64,000 nt of DNA, taken from Halogeometricum pallidum JCM 14848. GTDB lineage: Archaea > Halobacteriota > Halobacteria > Halobacteriales > Haloferacaceae. The translations under genes and the position numbers were made by a program. The DNA lies in NCBI RefSeq assembly GCF_000337095.1, contig NZ_AOIV01000024.1:1660-65659 (forward strand). The letters run 5' to 3'. This document shows positions 44,078-53,045 of the stretch, in pieces. Position 1 is the stretch's first letter. Every line of letters begins with the position of its first letter. Under the pieces are notes generated by a model. It was given only the letters and a program-made list of their open reading frames with translations, was not told the DNA's origin and did no database searches.

Positions 44078-44368
44078 ATGGCCGACGAAAAACCGCGTGT
44101 CAGCGTGGGGAGTACCGTATACACCGAAGACGGCGAGGAACTCGGCACCGTTCGCGGGTTCGACGACGACGGCTTCTACGTGTCGACCCGGGAGGGTATC
44201 GTTAGTCTCTCGGTCGAACACGAGCGCTCGGGCCACGAGTTCGGCGAGGCGGAACTCATGTGGCGCTGTGCCGAGTGCGGCGAGATGGGTGACGTGGAGG
44301 AGATGCCCGACGCCTGTCCGAACTGCGACGCGCCCAAGGAAGAACTGTACTACTGGACCGAGGACTGA
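44078..44368 (+). CDS. Rubredoxin-like zinc-ribbon protein with PRC-barrel-like N-terminus
   Basis: 96 residues. The first half (MADEKPRVSVGSTVYTEDGE.. DDDGFYVSTREG) resembles a small PRC-barrel; the second half has a zinc knuckle CAECGEMGDVEEMPDACPNC, two CxxC pairs 14 residues apart (between second and third Cys). This is the rubredoxin-like arrangement of a haloarchaeal family I associate with DUF7130. It could carry electrons or zinc; no partner is adjacent. Leaderless promoter at 44046. It is 52 bases before panE. Confidence 0.78.
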   Translation: MADEKPRVSVGSTVYTEDGEELGTVRGFDDDGFYVSTREGIVSLSVEHERSGHEFGEAELMWRCAECGEMGDVEEMPDACPNCDAPKEELYYWTED

Positions 44369-44419
44369 CCCGGACCGCCGGACCCGACCGCTTTTTTGGA
44401 CCGCCGTCAACCGATCGGC

Positions 44420-45322
44420 ATGGATGTACTCGTCTTCGGCGCCGGTAGCCTCGGGACGCTTGCCGGTGCGCTTCTCGCGCGCGCACACCACGTGACGCTC
44501 GTCGGCCGCGACCCGCACGTCTCGCGCGTCCGCGAGGAGGGCGTCCGCGTCTCCGGGGCCGTCGAGGCTCGCACGACGCCCGCCGCGACGACGGAGTACG
44601 ACGGCTCCGACGCCGATTTGGTCGTCGTGACGGTGAAGTCGTTCGACACGTCCGCGGCCGCGGACGCCCTCGCGACGGGGGCGTTCGACGCCGCTCTCTC
44701 CCTCCAGAACGGCCTCGTGGAGGACGAACTCGCGGCGCGACTCGACGCACCAGTTCTGGCAGGGACCGCCACCTACGGCGCGCGCCTCGTCGAACCCGGT
44801 CACGTCGAGTGCACCGGCGTCGGGCGCGTCGTCCTCGGCGCGAGGGGCGGCGGCACCGACCCGCGCGCCGAACGGGTCGGCAAGACGTTCCGCGACGCCG
44901 GTATCGAGACGCTCGTCGCGGCGGACATGCCCCGCCGCCGGTGGGAGAAACTCGCGGTCAACGCGGGTATCAACGCCGTCACCGCCCTCGCCCGTGTCGA
45001 GAACGGCGCGCTGGCCGACGACCCCGGGCGCACCCTCGCCCGCCGGGCGGCCCGCGAGACGGCCCGCGTCGCCCGCGCCGAGGGTATCCCGTTGTCGAAT
45101 CGCCGCGCCCTCACGTCGCTGGCGGAGGTGGTCGACGCGACGGCCGCCAACCGCTCTTCGACGCTGCAGGACGTGGACGCGGGGACGCGGACCGAAGTTG
45201 ACGCTATCAACGGCGCCGTGGTCGAACGCGGCGAGAAACACCGCCTCGACGTTCCGACGAACCGGACGCTGGCGGACCTGCTCCGGACGTGGGAGGCCGG
45301 ACGGGGCGTCCGGGAGATGTAA
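44420..45322 (+). CDS. panE: 2-dehydropantoate 2-reductase (ketopantoate reductase)
   Basis: 300 residues from the ATG at 44420 (MDVLVFGAGSLGTLAGALLAR). NADPH-binding GAGSLG, SLQNGLVEDELAARLDAPVLAGTATYGA (the NG motif), and the C-terminal KLAVNAGINAVTALARV with the catalytic lysine. It reduces ketopantoate to pantoate for CoA synthesis. Archaea often use an ApbA/PanE-type enzyme, and some members act on other 2-keto acids. Stands between a zinc-ribbon protein and an SMR transporter in the same direction. Confidence 0.9.
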   Translation: MDVLVFGAGSLGTLAGALLARAHHVTLVGRDPHVSRVREEGVRVSGAVEARTTPAATTEYDGSDADLVVVTVKSFDTSAAADALATGAFDAALSLQNGLVEDELAARLDAPVLAGTATYGARLVEPGHVECTGVGRVVLGARGGGTDPRAERVGKTFRDAGIETLVAADMPRRRWEKLAVNAGINAVTALARVENGALADDPGRTLARRAARETARVARAEGIPLSNRRALTSLAEVVDATAANRSSTLQDVDAGTRTEVDAINGAVVERGEKHRLDVPTNRTLADLLRTWEAGRGVREM

Positions 45323-45383
45323 TCGGACCGCGCTCTGCCTCCGGAGTCGCGCCAGTGAAGGGCGTCCGCGCCGAACGGCCCGC

Positions 45384-45710
45384 GTGAACCAACAGACCGC
45401 GTGGTTGGTCCTCGTCTGCGCGGCGTTCTTCGAGACGGCGTGGGCCGTCGGGTTGGAGTACGCCGACGGCTTCTCGGACCTCCGCGCGACGGTGTTCGTC
45501 GCCGTCGCTCTCGTCGTGAGCATGGCCGGTCTCGCGAAGGCCGTCGAAGTGCTGCCGGTCGGCACCGCCTACGCCGTGTGGACCGGCATCGGCGCGGTGG
45601 GTACCGTCCTCGTCGGTATCGCCCTCTTCGACGAGTCCACCTCGCCGGTCCGACTCGCCTGCCTCGCCGTCATCGTCGCGGGCGTCGCCGGACTTCGTCT
45701 GGCGGGTTGA
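45384..45710 (+). CDS. Small multidrug resistance (SMR) transporter
   Basis: 108 residues from a GTG at 45384 (VNQQTAWLVLVCAAFFETAWA). Four membrane helices; the essential glutamate is Glu16 in FFETAWAVGLEYADGF, and the later KAVEVLPVGTAYAVWTGIGAVGTVLVG matches the EmrE/SugE core. Probable guanidinium or quaternary ammonium efflux, with the Gdx/SugE subgroup preferring guanidinium. SMR proteins function as antiparallel dimers; only one gene is present here. Follows panE by 61 bases, convergent with the sulfatase at 45720. Confidence 0.87.
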   Translation: MNQQTAWLVLVCAAFFETAWAVGLEYADGFSDLRATVFVAVALVVSMAGLAKAVEVLPVGTAYAVWTGIGAVGTVLVGIALFDESTSPVRLACLAVIVAGVAGLRLAG

Positions 45711-45719
45711 ACCGTTCTT

Positions 45720-47267
45720 CTACTCCAGATAACCGAGGTCGCGGAGGCGTTCCTGCGTCTCGTCGTCCATCTCCTCGACGGAATCGTCCGACACGTCGGC
45801 GTCGAGGGCGTCCGTCCACGCGCCGCCGACGTTCGACTCGAACTCCGAGAGCGCGGATTCGGTCTCCGTCACCGCCTCGTCGTCGCTCTCGGCGAGGTTC
45901 TCCGTCTCGCCGGGGTCCTCGTCCAGTCGGTAGGCCTCGTCGGGGATGCGGTCGATGCGGACGTACTTCGCGTCGGTGCGCCGCGCCGCGCGCATCCGCG
46001 AGTAGAACCGCGAATCCTCCGGGAGCGTGATACCCGCGTCGGAGGCCTTCTCCTCCAACTGCTTGAGTTCGACCACGGGCCGGGAGTACTCCACGAAGGC
46101 GTACTCGCCGTCGCGGATCCGTCCGGGGTCGTCGTTGGTCGTCTCCCCCTCCGCGAACTCGCGGTAGGACTGCGAGAGCAGCGACCGGGTGCGGTCGAGG
46201 GCGACGGCGTCGTCGCCCGGCGAGGCGGGCGTGCCGCCCTCGACGTCGAGGGCGTCGAGAACGGTGTGATAGAGGTCGACCAGTTCGATCTGGTCCTCGC
46301 GGCGTTCTTCCTCCAGGGCGGGGTGTTTCACCATCAGGGGGACGTTCACGAGGGGGTCGTACAGGCAGAACTCGTGGCCGTACAGGTCGTGTTCGCCGTG
46401 GAGTTCGCCGTGGTCGGCGCAGACGACGACCATCGTGTCGTCCCAGCGTCCGGTCTCCTTCAGCCAGTCGAACAGGCGGCCGAGTTGGTCGTCGATGTGG
46501 GCGATCTCGGCGTCGTAGAGGCCGCGGATGGCCTCCCACTCGTCGTCGCCGATGTCGCGCGCGCCCGCGTTGTACTCCTTGGAGTTCTGGCACACCTCCG
46601 TGGAGTCGACGCCGGGGGCGAACCGCTCGGCGAACTCCTCGGGCGGGTGGTACGGCAGGTGCGCGTCCATGAGATTGATGAACGCGAATGACTCCTCGGA
46701 GGAGTCGATGAACTCCTTCGTCTGGTCGATGACGGCGGGCGTCTTCGAGTCGGCGCCGCCGCCGCCGGCGAAGTACTCGTGGGCGGTGTTGCCGAGGCTG
46801 ACGAGTTTGTCCGCGACGGCGCGGAGGGCCTCGTTGTCGTTCATCGTCTTCCAGGCCTTCGCCAGCGGTCCGGAGAGGAACTCGCCGGGCATCACCTCGA
46901 AGAAGTTGTCCTGGCTGTCGAAGCCGTCTGTCAGGTGGGTGTACGGCGTTATCCACGCGTTCGAGGAGTAGCAGGCGGTGTCGTATCCCGCTGCGGACAG
47001 CGTCTCCGCGAGCGTCGTCGCGCCCTCCAAGTAGGGGTTCTCCTGGTCGGCGCCGTGGTGTGAGGGGTACATCCCGGTGAACAGCGACGCGTGGACGGGG
47101 AGTGTCCACGGTGCCGGGGCGACCGCCTGCTCGAAGACGGTCGCTTCCTCGGCGAACGCTTCGAGGTTCGGCGTCGTCTGTCGGCCGTAGCCGTACGGCG
47201 TGAGACGGTCCTTCCGCACCGTGTCCATCACGACGAAGAGAACGTTATCGGGTGTCTCGGTGCTCAT
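45720..47267 (-). CDS. Sulfatase/alkaline-phosphatase superfamily hydrolase with Thr nucleophile
   Basis: 515 residues (MSTETPDNVLFVVMDTVRKD). N-terminal metal site MDTVRKD (Asp15), and CADHGELHGEHDLYGHE for the second half of the metal centre. The nucleophile motif reads TLPVHASLFTG (Thr55), where classic sulfatases have C/S-x-P-S-R; no formylglycine cysteine or serine is present. This form, found in halophile sulfatase-like proteins and in phospho-transferases, suggests a phosphatase, phosphotransferase or transferase on surface glycans. No signal peptide: cytoplasmic or exported by another route. A C-terminal acidic tail precedes the stop. Confidence 0.85.
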   Translation of the reverse strand: MSTETPDNVLFVVMDTVRKDRLTPYGYGRQTTPNLEAFAEEATVFEQAVAPAPWTLPVHASLFTGMYPSHHGADQENPYLEGATTLAETLSAAGYDTACYSSNAWITPYTHLTDGFDSQDNFFEVMPGEFLSGPLAKAWKTMNDNEALRAVADKLVSLGNTAHEYFAGGGGADSKTPAVIDQTKEFIDSSEESFAFINLMDAHLPYHPPEEFAERFAPGVDSTEVCQNSKEYNAGARDIGDDEWEAIRGLYDAEIAHIDDQLGRLFDWLKETGRWDDTMVVVCADHGELHGEHDLYGHEFCLYDPLVNVPLMVKHPALEEERREDQIELVDLYHTVLDALDVEGGTPASPGDDAVALDRTRSLLSQSYREFAEGETTNDDPGRIRDGEYAFVEYSRPVVELKQLEEKASDAGITLPEDSRFYSRMRAARRTDAKYVRIDRIPDEAYRLDEDPGETENLAESDDEAVTETESALSEFESNVGGAWTDALDADVSDDSVEEMDDETQERLRDLGYLE

Positions 47268-47350
47268 ACTCGCCTCTCGACGGGCGGGGACGAAAGAGTC
47301 ACGGGTTTACATTCGCCGCACGAGACGGCGAGAAAACGGCTGTCGCCCGA

Positions 47351-47713
47351 TTAGAAGGGGGCTTGCGGGCCTTCGTCGCTCCCGCCGTCGTCGGAACTCG
47401 ACTCGCCGGGGAACGAGGGGGACATGCCGCCGTCGTGGCCGCCGTCGCCGCCCATCCCGGTGTCGGCGTTGACCTTCTCGATTTCGGGAATCTCTTTGAC
47501 CATCCGGCTCTTGATGGCCTGAATCGTCATCGGGGAGATACCGCACCCCGAGCAGGCGCCGCCGAGCATGATGGTGACCTCGCCGGTCTCGCGGTCGAGG
47601 TGCTGGATGGCGGCCGATCCGCCGTGCATCTGGATCTGCGGGAAGTTGCGCCGCAGGAAGTTGGTCACGCGTTCTTTCAGGTCCTCGTCGGCGTTGGTCG
47701 CGTCCGTGCTCAT
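47351..47713 (-). CDS. NifU C-terminal domain Fe-S scaffold protein
   Basis: 120 residues. The NifU/NfuA domain is seen with FPQIQMHGGSAAIQHLD and GGACSGCGISPMTIQ, whose CxxC pair holds a transient 4Fe-4S cluster for transfer to apoproteins. The last 40 residues (GMGGDGGHDGGMSPSF and on) are a Gly/Asp/Ser-rich tail unusual for the family, likely disordered. Start MSTDATNADEDLKERVT. Stands alone between the sulfatase and the DUF5783-like gene, in the same direction. Confidence 0.93.
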   Translation of the reverse strand: MSTDATNADEDLKERVTNFLRRNFPQIQMHGGSAAIQHLDRETGEVTIMLGGACSGCGISPMTIQAIKSRMVKEIPEIEKVNADTGMGGDGGHDGGMSPSFPGESSSDDGGSDEGPQAPF

Positions 47714-47765
47714 GTCTCGCGATTCGGGACGGACCGGCTTAGGCCTTTGGTTCCCCGCGGTCCAC

Positions 47766-48083
47766 TCACCCGCTCAGACCGAACACACGGCGGTGTTCGG
47801 CCCTCAACTCCTCGACGTAGTGCTCCAGCACGGCGTCCAGTTTCTCGTCGTCGACGACGACGCCCGTCAGTCGTTCCTCGGGGTTCTCGGGGAGTCGAAT
47901 GTGGAACTCGCCGTCCTCGTAGACCGGTTCAGACTCGTTCAGAATCTGCTGGTCGATGGCGTGGATGAGGTTTGAGTCGTACTCGTCGTTCATCGTGCTG
48001 AAGGCGTTCTTGTAGGCGCGCTGGAGTTCCGGAAAGTAGTGGACGTACTTATCCTCGAACTTCTCGGGGTCGAACTCGGTCAT
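47766..48083 (-). CDS. Conserved haloarchaeal protein (DUF5783-like)
   Basis: 105 residues, acidic and soluble. MTEFDPEKFEDKYVHYFPEL, then YDSNLIHAIDQQILNESEPVY, and VVDDEKLDAVLEHYVEELR near the end. I recognise the sequence pattern of a small family restricted to haloarchaea (DUF5783, from memory). No catalytic motif. It is 52 bases before the NifU-type gene in the same direction, which may hint at coexpression. Confidence 0.82.
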   Translation of the reverse strand: MTEFDPEKFEDKYVHYFPELQRAYKNAFSTMNDEYDSNLIHAIDQQILNESEPVYEDGEFHIRLPENPEERLTGVVVDDEKLDAVLEHYVEELRAEHRRVFGLSG

Positions 48084-48806
48084 ACTCGTCTGTTCCCGTT
48101 CGAGAAGAAAAGTCGGACGGTCGGCGGCGCGGCCGTCGTCCTCGCCTCCGTCTATTCTTATTTCGTATCGCGCTATCCGATTTATCGTCCGCTCTATCCG
48201 CCGACCGCATATTCCGACGAATCAACATCTGACCGGGGTGAGAGCGTCGTCCGTAGCGTTTCTCTCTCGGTGAGTAAGTCGTCCCCGTCGCATCTCCTCC
48301 GTCACAGTGAGTCGATACTCTCGGCACGGCGATTCTCCGTCGGTTTCGCTTGCCCGCCGCTATCTTCCAAGCCCACGTGTTCGCGGACGCCTGACTCCCG
48401 CGCGTCAATCGTGGCGTCGAAAACGCCGGGACGGCCCGTGCGTTCGGTCGCGAAGCGACGTGGACGCCGTCCGATCCCACTGAATCCCAAGCGTCGTGCT
48501 CCTCGCAACATTTTCCCGTCGACACCGACCGGAACGACAAATGGCTCATCGTCCGTCGCTCCGGCCTCCGCTCCCGACTTCGACTCGGACTGTCCGGTTC
48601 CCGTCATCTGTCTCGGTTCTGACTCCACGTCTCGGACGAGAGTGCCTTCTCGACGCCTCTTCTCGATGATCCCGGGTTCCGCCTCTTCGCCACCGCCACG
48701 GAGTAGTAAATCACATAATGCTATACAAAATGTGGGTGACGCCCATCACAGACGGACGGAGCCCTCGCTAGCGAACCGAAATCGACCGTTCCGGAACACC
48801 GCAGAA
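48084..48806. other. 723-base region without a recognisable gene
   Basis: Base composition is visibly lower in GC than its surroundings. The only ORF of interest is 48302-48628 on the minus strand (best start 48607, MTGTGQSESKSG), with basic residues and no homologue that I recognise. AT-rich patches at 48155-48185 and 48704-48730 look like promoters or boundary sequence. It could be a decayed gene or an insertion remnant. No inverted or direct repeat marks its ends. Confidence 0.4.
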
Positions 48807-49214
48807 TCAGGGAATCGAAGACCCGCTCAGCGTCACCGACACCGAATCGACGAACGCGTCGTTGTGGTCGGAGGCGGCGAGGGTGGCCGTCTGGCCGACG
48901 GGAAAACGGGCGCCGCTCACGCTGGTCTGACCGGGGTCCACCGTGTCGCTCCAGACGCTGGAGCCCTTCGCGTCGATGATGGCCACCTTTCGGACGTTCT
49001 GCTGCGTCGTCGCGGTGTCGGTGAGCGTCACCTTCACGACGGCTTTGTTCGCCGTCCAGGACTCCGACAGCGAGAGGGAGTCGAATACCTCCGACTCGTC
49101 GACGCCGTCGGCACTCAGCGAGAGACCTGTCGTCACGCAGCCGCCGAGCGCGGCGACGCCGACGGCCGAGAGGCCGGCGAGCAGCCGCCTGCGCGTATGC
49201 GAGGAACCTTCCAT
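48807..49214 (-). CDS. Small Tat-exported lipoprotein
   Basis: 135 residues from the ATG at 49214 (MEGSSHTRRRLLAGLSAVG). Tat-like RRR signal and lipobox ALGGCVT give a lipid-anchored surface protein. The mature domain (about 27-135) is beta-rich: DSLSLSESWTANKAVVKVTL, VRKVAIIDAKGSSVW, and VDSVSVTLSGSS. A similar fold may occur in other haloarchaeal lipoproteins with FxLYD-like domains. Function unknown. A second possible start 13 codons upstream (49253) is less likely as it places the signal internally. Confidence 0.7.
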   Translation of the reverse strand: MEGSSHTRRRLLAGLSAVGVAALGGCVTTGLSLSADGVDESEVFDSLSLSESWTANKAVVKVTLTDTATTQQNVRKVAIIDAKGSSVWSDTVDPGQTSVSGARFPVGQTATLAASDHNDAFVDSVSVTLSGSSIP

Positions 49215-49283
49215 AGCTGTGAACACGGTCGACCGACCGTACCGACAGTCCACCCGCGGCGTGCTTAGGCGGTTCGGCCGTCG

Positions 49284-50720
49284 CTACCCCAACTGCTCGC
49301 CGACGATGCGGTCGGCTTCCCGGAGGAACGCCTCGCGCGTACCCGCTGGGATAGTCGCGCCGGCGGCGACGTCGTGCCCGCCGCCGCCGCCGCCGACGGC
49401 GCGCGACGCCTCCCGCATCACCGCCGAGAGGTCGAGTCCGTTCCGGACGAGGGCGTGCGTCCCCCGCGCGGACACCTTCACCTCCTCGGTCGACTTCTCG
49501 GCGAACGCGAGGATGGGCACGTCGCCGCGAATACCCGCCGCGCCGACGGCCATCCCGGCGACGATGCCGACGATGGTCTCGCGGATGCGTGTCCCGGCGT
49601 CGAACCACTGGACGTGCTCTTCGACGGTGACGCCCTCGTTTTTCACCCACTGGAGCCCCTCCGAGAGGTTCCGTCGGTGGTTCCTCAGGAGCTTCCGCGC
49701 CCGTTCGAGGGCCTCGCCCCTGTCGCCGAGACAGACCGCCAGTCCCACGTCCGCGCGTTCGTACCGCGCGGTGGCGTTCAGCAGCGTGGAGAACTCGCTC
49801 ACGTCGCGGAGTTCGGTGCCCTCCTCCTCGTCCAAGAGCGAGTACGTCGTCCCGACCAGTTCGTCGATGCGCTTTGCGGGCACGCCCGAGGCGATGGCGC
49901 GGCGCATCAGCGCGCTTACCACCGTCTTTCGCTCGGCCATCGAGAGGTCGACCCACCGACGCCACTCGCCGTCGGCCTTCAGTTCGAGGTCGAGGTCGGA
50001 GAGAAAATCGATGGCGCCGTTCTGATTATTCGAGATGCCGGGGATGCGCACGTCGCTCGCGTATTCCAGGAACTTCGGGAGCGGGCGCGTCTGCCGGCCG
50101 TAGATAGCGAGGTCCGTCGCCTCCTCGAGGACGCCCGCCGCCACGCCGTCGGCGACGATACCGGCGTTCGCGCCGTGCAACCCCCCCTGCGAGTTCTGCA
50201 TGTCGCCGACGGCGCCGACGACGGCGAGGGCGGCCAAGTCCCGGTTCGCGCCCGGTTCGGACTCCAGCGCCCGCGCGAGGACGTAACTCGCGCCCGCGCC
50301 GGACAGTTCCGAGGCGCCGTTGATGCCGAATCGGAGCGGGTTGAGGTGGAACTCGGTGTCGGCGTCGGCCGGTTGGTGGTGGTCCGCGACGACCGGCGTG
50401 AACTCGCCCGCCGTCTCGTGCTCGGAAATGAGGTCCAACTGCCCGCTGCCGAAGTCGGTGAACAGGACGGTGTCGTAGTCGGCGGCGGCGATTCGCGCTA
50501 TCTCCGCTTCGTCCAGTTGCTTCGAGAAGACGGTCTCGAAGGGGATTTCGGCCCGTTCGAGCGCCGAGGCGGCGACGGCGGCGCTGGTCAGACCGTCGGC
50601 GTCGATGTGGGAGGCTAAAAGCACCTCGTCGGCCGCGCGCAACCGCGCCGCGCAGTCGGCGGCGTGGTCGCTCATCTCCGGCACCGGTCCCTCAGACTCG
50701 GTCACGCCGTCCGCGCTCAT
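49284..50720 (-). CDS. DHH-family phosphoesterase, RecJ-like
   Basis: 478 residues (MSADGVTESEGPVPEMSDHA). Catalytic DHH domain: HIDADGLTSAAVA, FTDFGSGQLD, VVADHHQPAD (DHH), then LSGAGASYVLARA; C-terminal DHHA1 domain ends GGGGGHDVAAGATIPAGT. Archaeal RecJ-like proteins are single-strand exonucleases; in several archaea one partners GINS and the replicative helicase like Cdc45. Which of these applies is not shown here. A TTTAAA box at 50746-50751 is 28 bases before the start. Also possible: a bifunctional oligoribonuclease. Confidence 0.88.
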   Translation of the reverse strand: MSADGVTESEGPVPEMSDHAADCAARLRAADEVLLASHIDADGLTSAAVAASALERAEIPFETVFSKQLDEAEIARIAAADYDTVLFTDFGSGQLDLISEHETAGEFTPVVADHHQPADADTEFHLNPLRFGINGASELSGAGASYVLARALESEPGANRDLAALAVVGAVGDMQNSQGGLHGANAGIVADGVAAGVLEEATDLAIYGRQTRPLPKFLEYASDVRIPGISNNQNGAIDFLSDLDLELKADGEWRRWVDLSMAERKTVVSALMRRAIASGVPAKRIDELVGTTYSLLDEEEGTELRDVSEFSTLLNATARYERADVGLAVCLGDRGEALERARKLLRNHRRNLSEGLQWVKNEGVTVEEHVQWFDAGTRIRETIVGIVAGMAVGAAGIRGDVPILAFAEKSTEEVKVSARGTHALVRNGLDLSAVMREASRAVGGGGGGHDVAAGATIPAGTREAFLREADRIVGEQLG

Positions 50721-50745
50721 ACCCGGGAGTTTTCGCGTTCTCGGG

Positions 50746-50751
50746 TTTAAA
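50746..50751 (-). promoter_or_regulatory. TATA-like box for the RecJ-like gene
   Basis: TTTAAA, centred 28 bases from the ATG at 50720. Confidence 0.5.
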
Positions 50752-50821
50752 CCTGCGTTCCGTCGGTTCCGCCGGACGGGTTGTAGAGTCGTAGCGATCC
50801 GACTGTCTGGTGGGGACGACG

Positions 50822-51517
50822 CTACGTATCGAGCGTCTCGGCGGAGCGAACGACGAGCACGGGGCCGACGGACGCCGACGCCACCCGGTCGGACTCCTCG
50901 CCGAAGACGAGCGACCTGAACGACGGCGCTTTTTCCCCCATGATAACCGCGTCGTGACCCGGGACCTCGTCGATCAACGCCTCGAACGGGGAGTCGCTGG
51001 CTACGACCGTCGTCTGCACGCTGATGCCGTCGCGACGGAGTCGCTCTGCCGCCGATTCGAGTCGCTGCGTGGTCGCCTCCTCTTCGGTGACGAGAAACAG
51101 CGTCACGCCGATGTCGCGGTCGCCGACGAGTTCCGCCACGAACGACAGTATGCGTTCGACGGCGACGTCGCCCGACAGCGACACCAGAACCCGTTCGACG
51201 TCGCCGGTCGGCCCCGAAATCGCGAGGGCGTTCGCGCCGATTTCGTCGGCGACCCGCTCGACGGTCTGTTCTCGGTCGTGCGTGAACACGAGCCGGGAGT
51301 CGGCGGCGCCGCCGGCGGTCCGGAACTCGTCGGTCAGATCTTCGAGCGCGTCCGTGGCGTGGTCCTCGTACTGGAGTCTGGCCTGATCGGGCGGCGTCTG
51401 CTCGGGTAGCACGTGATATCCGAGCACGGTTACGTCGACGGTCCCGAGCAGGTTCATCAACCCGGGCGAGACTGTCCCTCCTTCGAGAATCGCGACGGGA
51501 ACGAGTACGTGTGTCAT
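50822..51517 (-). CDS. Universal stress protein (UspA domain)
   Basis: 231 residues, two tandem Usp-like units, the second clearer: the C-terminal end GEKAPSFRSLVFGEESDRVASASVGPVLVVR matches the nucleotide loop G-x2-G-x9-G-S/T in reduced form. The N-terminus MTHVLVPVAILEGGTVSPG is typical of a haloarchaeal Usp fused or linked to transporters. It overlaps the amino-acid permease by one base (TGATG) and follows it, so it probably modulates that transporter. Cytoplasmic. Confidence 0.82.
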   Translation of the reverse strand: MTHVLVPVAILEGGTVSPGLMNLLGTVDVTVLGYHVLPEQTPPDQARLQYEDHATDALEDLTDEFRTAGGAADSRLVFTHDREQTVERVADEIGANALAISGPTGDVERVLVSLSGDVAVERILSFVAELVGDRDIGVTLFLVTEEEATTQRLESAAERLRRDGISVQTTVVASDSPFEALIDEVPGHDAVIMGEKAPSFRSLVFGEESDRVASASVGPVLVVRSAETLDT

Positions 51518-52941
51518 CAGAGGACCCCTCTAAGTTTCACGTCCCGGGCGTAATAGAGGTACCACCCGGCGGTCGCGAGGATGACGACCGCGCCGACGGC
51601 GATCGAACGGGGGTCCATGAACGCGATGAGCCCGAAACTCGAGACTGCGCCCACGACGGGAATCGCCGGCCCGCCCGGGACGCGGAACGCCGGATCGTAC
51701 CACTCGGGTTCGTCCCGACGGATCGCCACCAGCGCAACGCAGATCAGCCCGTACATGATCAAGTGGAGAAACGAAGCCACCTCCGCGAGCAACTGGACCT
51801 CTCGGGTCGCCGCCAGAACGATAATCGGACCGCCCGCCATCCCCAGCGCCACGTGCGGCGTCCCGTACCGCAGGTTGATTCGGCTGGCCCACCGCGGCAG
51901 GAGCGCGTCCTTCGAGACGCCGTAAATGGCACGGGAGGTGCTGAGAATCGACGCGTTCGCAGAGGACATCGTCGCGAGCAGGCCGCCGCCGACGATGACG
52001 AACGCGCCGCCGACGCCCAGCAGTTCGCGGCCGATTTCGACCATCGCCGTCTCGCCGAACTGGCCGAGTTGGTTTCGGTCGAAGACGCTCGTCGCGACGA
52101 AAATCGTCAACACGTACATGACCGTGACGATAACGACGGAGCCGATCATCGCCACGGGGAGGTTTCGACCGGGGCGTTTCATCTCGCCGGCGACGGTCGC
52201 GACCTGCGCGAAGCCGAGATAGGAGGTGAAGACGAGCGCGGCCGTCGAGAGGATAGGGAGCGCCGCCCACTGGTCGGCCTCGGTCCCGCCCGACGGTTTG
52301 GTACCGATGACGCCGAGCACGTCGAACATCCCGAACGCCAAGAACGCCACGAGCATCGACAGCAGCAGCGCGACGATACCGTTCTGGAGTTTCGCGGCGT
52401 TCTCCGTCCCGGTGACGTTCAGCACGGTGAACCCGATACCGAACAGCACGGCGAGCGCGGAGACGATGACGCCCGGAGACGCGCCGACGCTGACCCCGAC
52501 CAAGGCAAGCGCGTCCAGCGCGTAAAAACCCAGTCCGACTAAGTAGAAGGCCGTCGCGAACACGAGGCCGAGCCACAGGGAGAGTCCGACGACAGTTCCG
52601 GCGAGCGTCCCGAGGCCGCGGGAGATGAAGTAGTAGCCGCCGCCGCTCTTCGGCATCGCGGTGGCCAACTCGGAGGTGGGTAACGCGACGAGCAGCGCCA
52701 CGACGCCGCTGACCGCGAAGGACACCGTCGCGGCCGTTCCGACTTCGGCGCCCGCGAGCCCCGGGAAGACGAAGATGCCCGCCCCGATCATCGTCCCGAT
52801 GCCGATAGCGAGGCCGCCGATAAGGCCGAGCGTCCGTTCGAGTTCGGCGTCGTCGGTGACGGTCGCCTCGTCGGTCTCGACGACCGTCTCGACGACCGGC
52901 GCGTCCCCCTCGATGTTGGTCCCGGTCGGCTGGTCGCTCAT
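51517..52941 (-). CDS. APC-superfamily amino acid permease
   Basis: 474 residues with 12 predicted helices. The N-terminal GLAIGIGTMIGAGIFVFPGLAG is the APC substrate-binding motif of helix 1; later TSELATAMPKSGGGYYFISRGLG and GFAQVATVAGEMKRPGRNLPVA match helices 3-6. It imports or exchanges amino acids or cations. An acidic 35-residue N-terminus precedes helix 1. It is the first gene of a pair with the Usp (51517 overlap). Substrate not predictable. Confidence 0.9.
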   Translation of the reverse strand: MSDQPTGTNIEGDAPVVETVVETDEATVTDDAELERTLGLIGGLAIGIGTMIGAGIFVFPGLAGAEVGTAATVSFAVSGVVALLVALPTSELATAMPKSGGGYYFISRGLGTLAGTVVGLSLWLGLVFATAFYLVGLGFYALDALALVGVSVGASPGVIVSALAVLFGIGFTVLNVTGTENAAKLQNGIVALLLSMLVAFLAFGMFDVLGVIGTKPSGGTEADQWAALPILSTAALVFTSYLGFAQVATVAGEMKRPGRNLPVAMIGSVVIVTVMYVLTIFVATSVFDRNQLGQFGETAMVEIGRELLGVGGAFVIVGGGLLATMSSANASILSTSRAIYGVSKDALLPRWASRINLRYGTPHVALGMAGGPIIVLAATREVQLLAEVASFLHLIMYGLICVALVAIRRDEPEWYDPAFRVPGGPAIPVVGAVSSFGLIAFMDPRSIAVGAVVILATAGWYLYYARDVKLRGVL

Positions 52942-53045
52942 ACGGACAATTTTTCCACGGCTGAACAGTTAACGATATGGGGCGTGAACCACCGCCGAAA
53001 AGTCGGCGGGCGCGTACCGCGGATTCGACCGGTTCCAGAAATAGC

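Noticed and set aside
43745-45565. 606-codon minus-strand ORF opposite zinc-ribbon, panE and SMR genes
   Set aside because: Arg/Thr-rich shadow spanning several real genes on the other strand.
48302-48628. 108-codon minus-strand ORF in the gene desert
   Set aside because: No recognisable family, basic-rich middle, no well-placed promoter. Mentioned only under the region entry.
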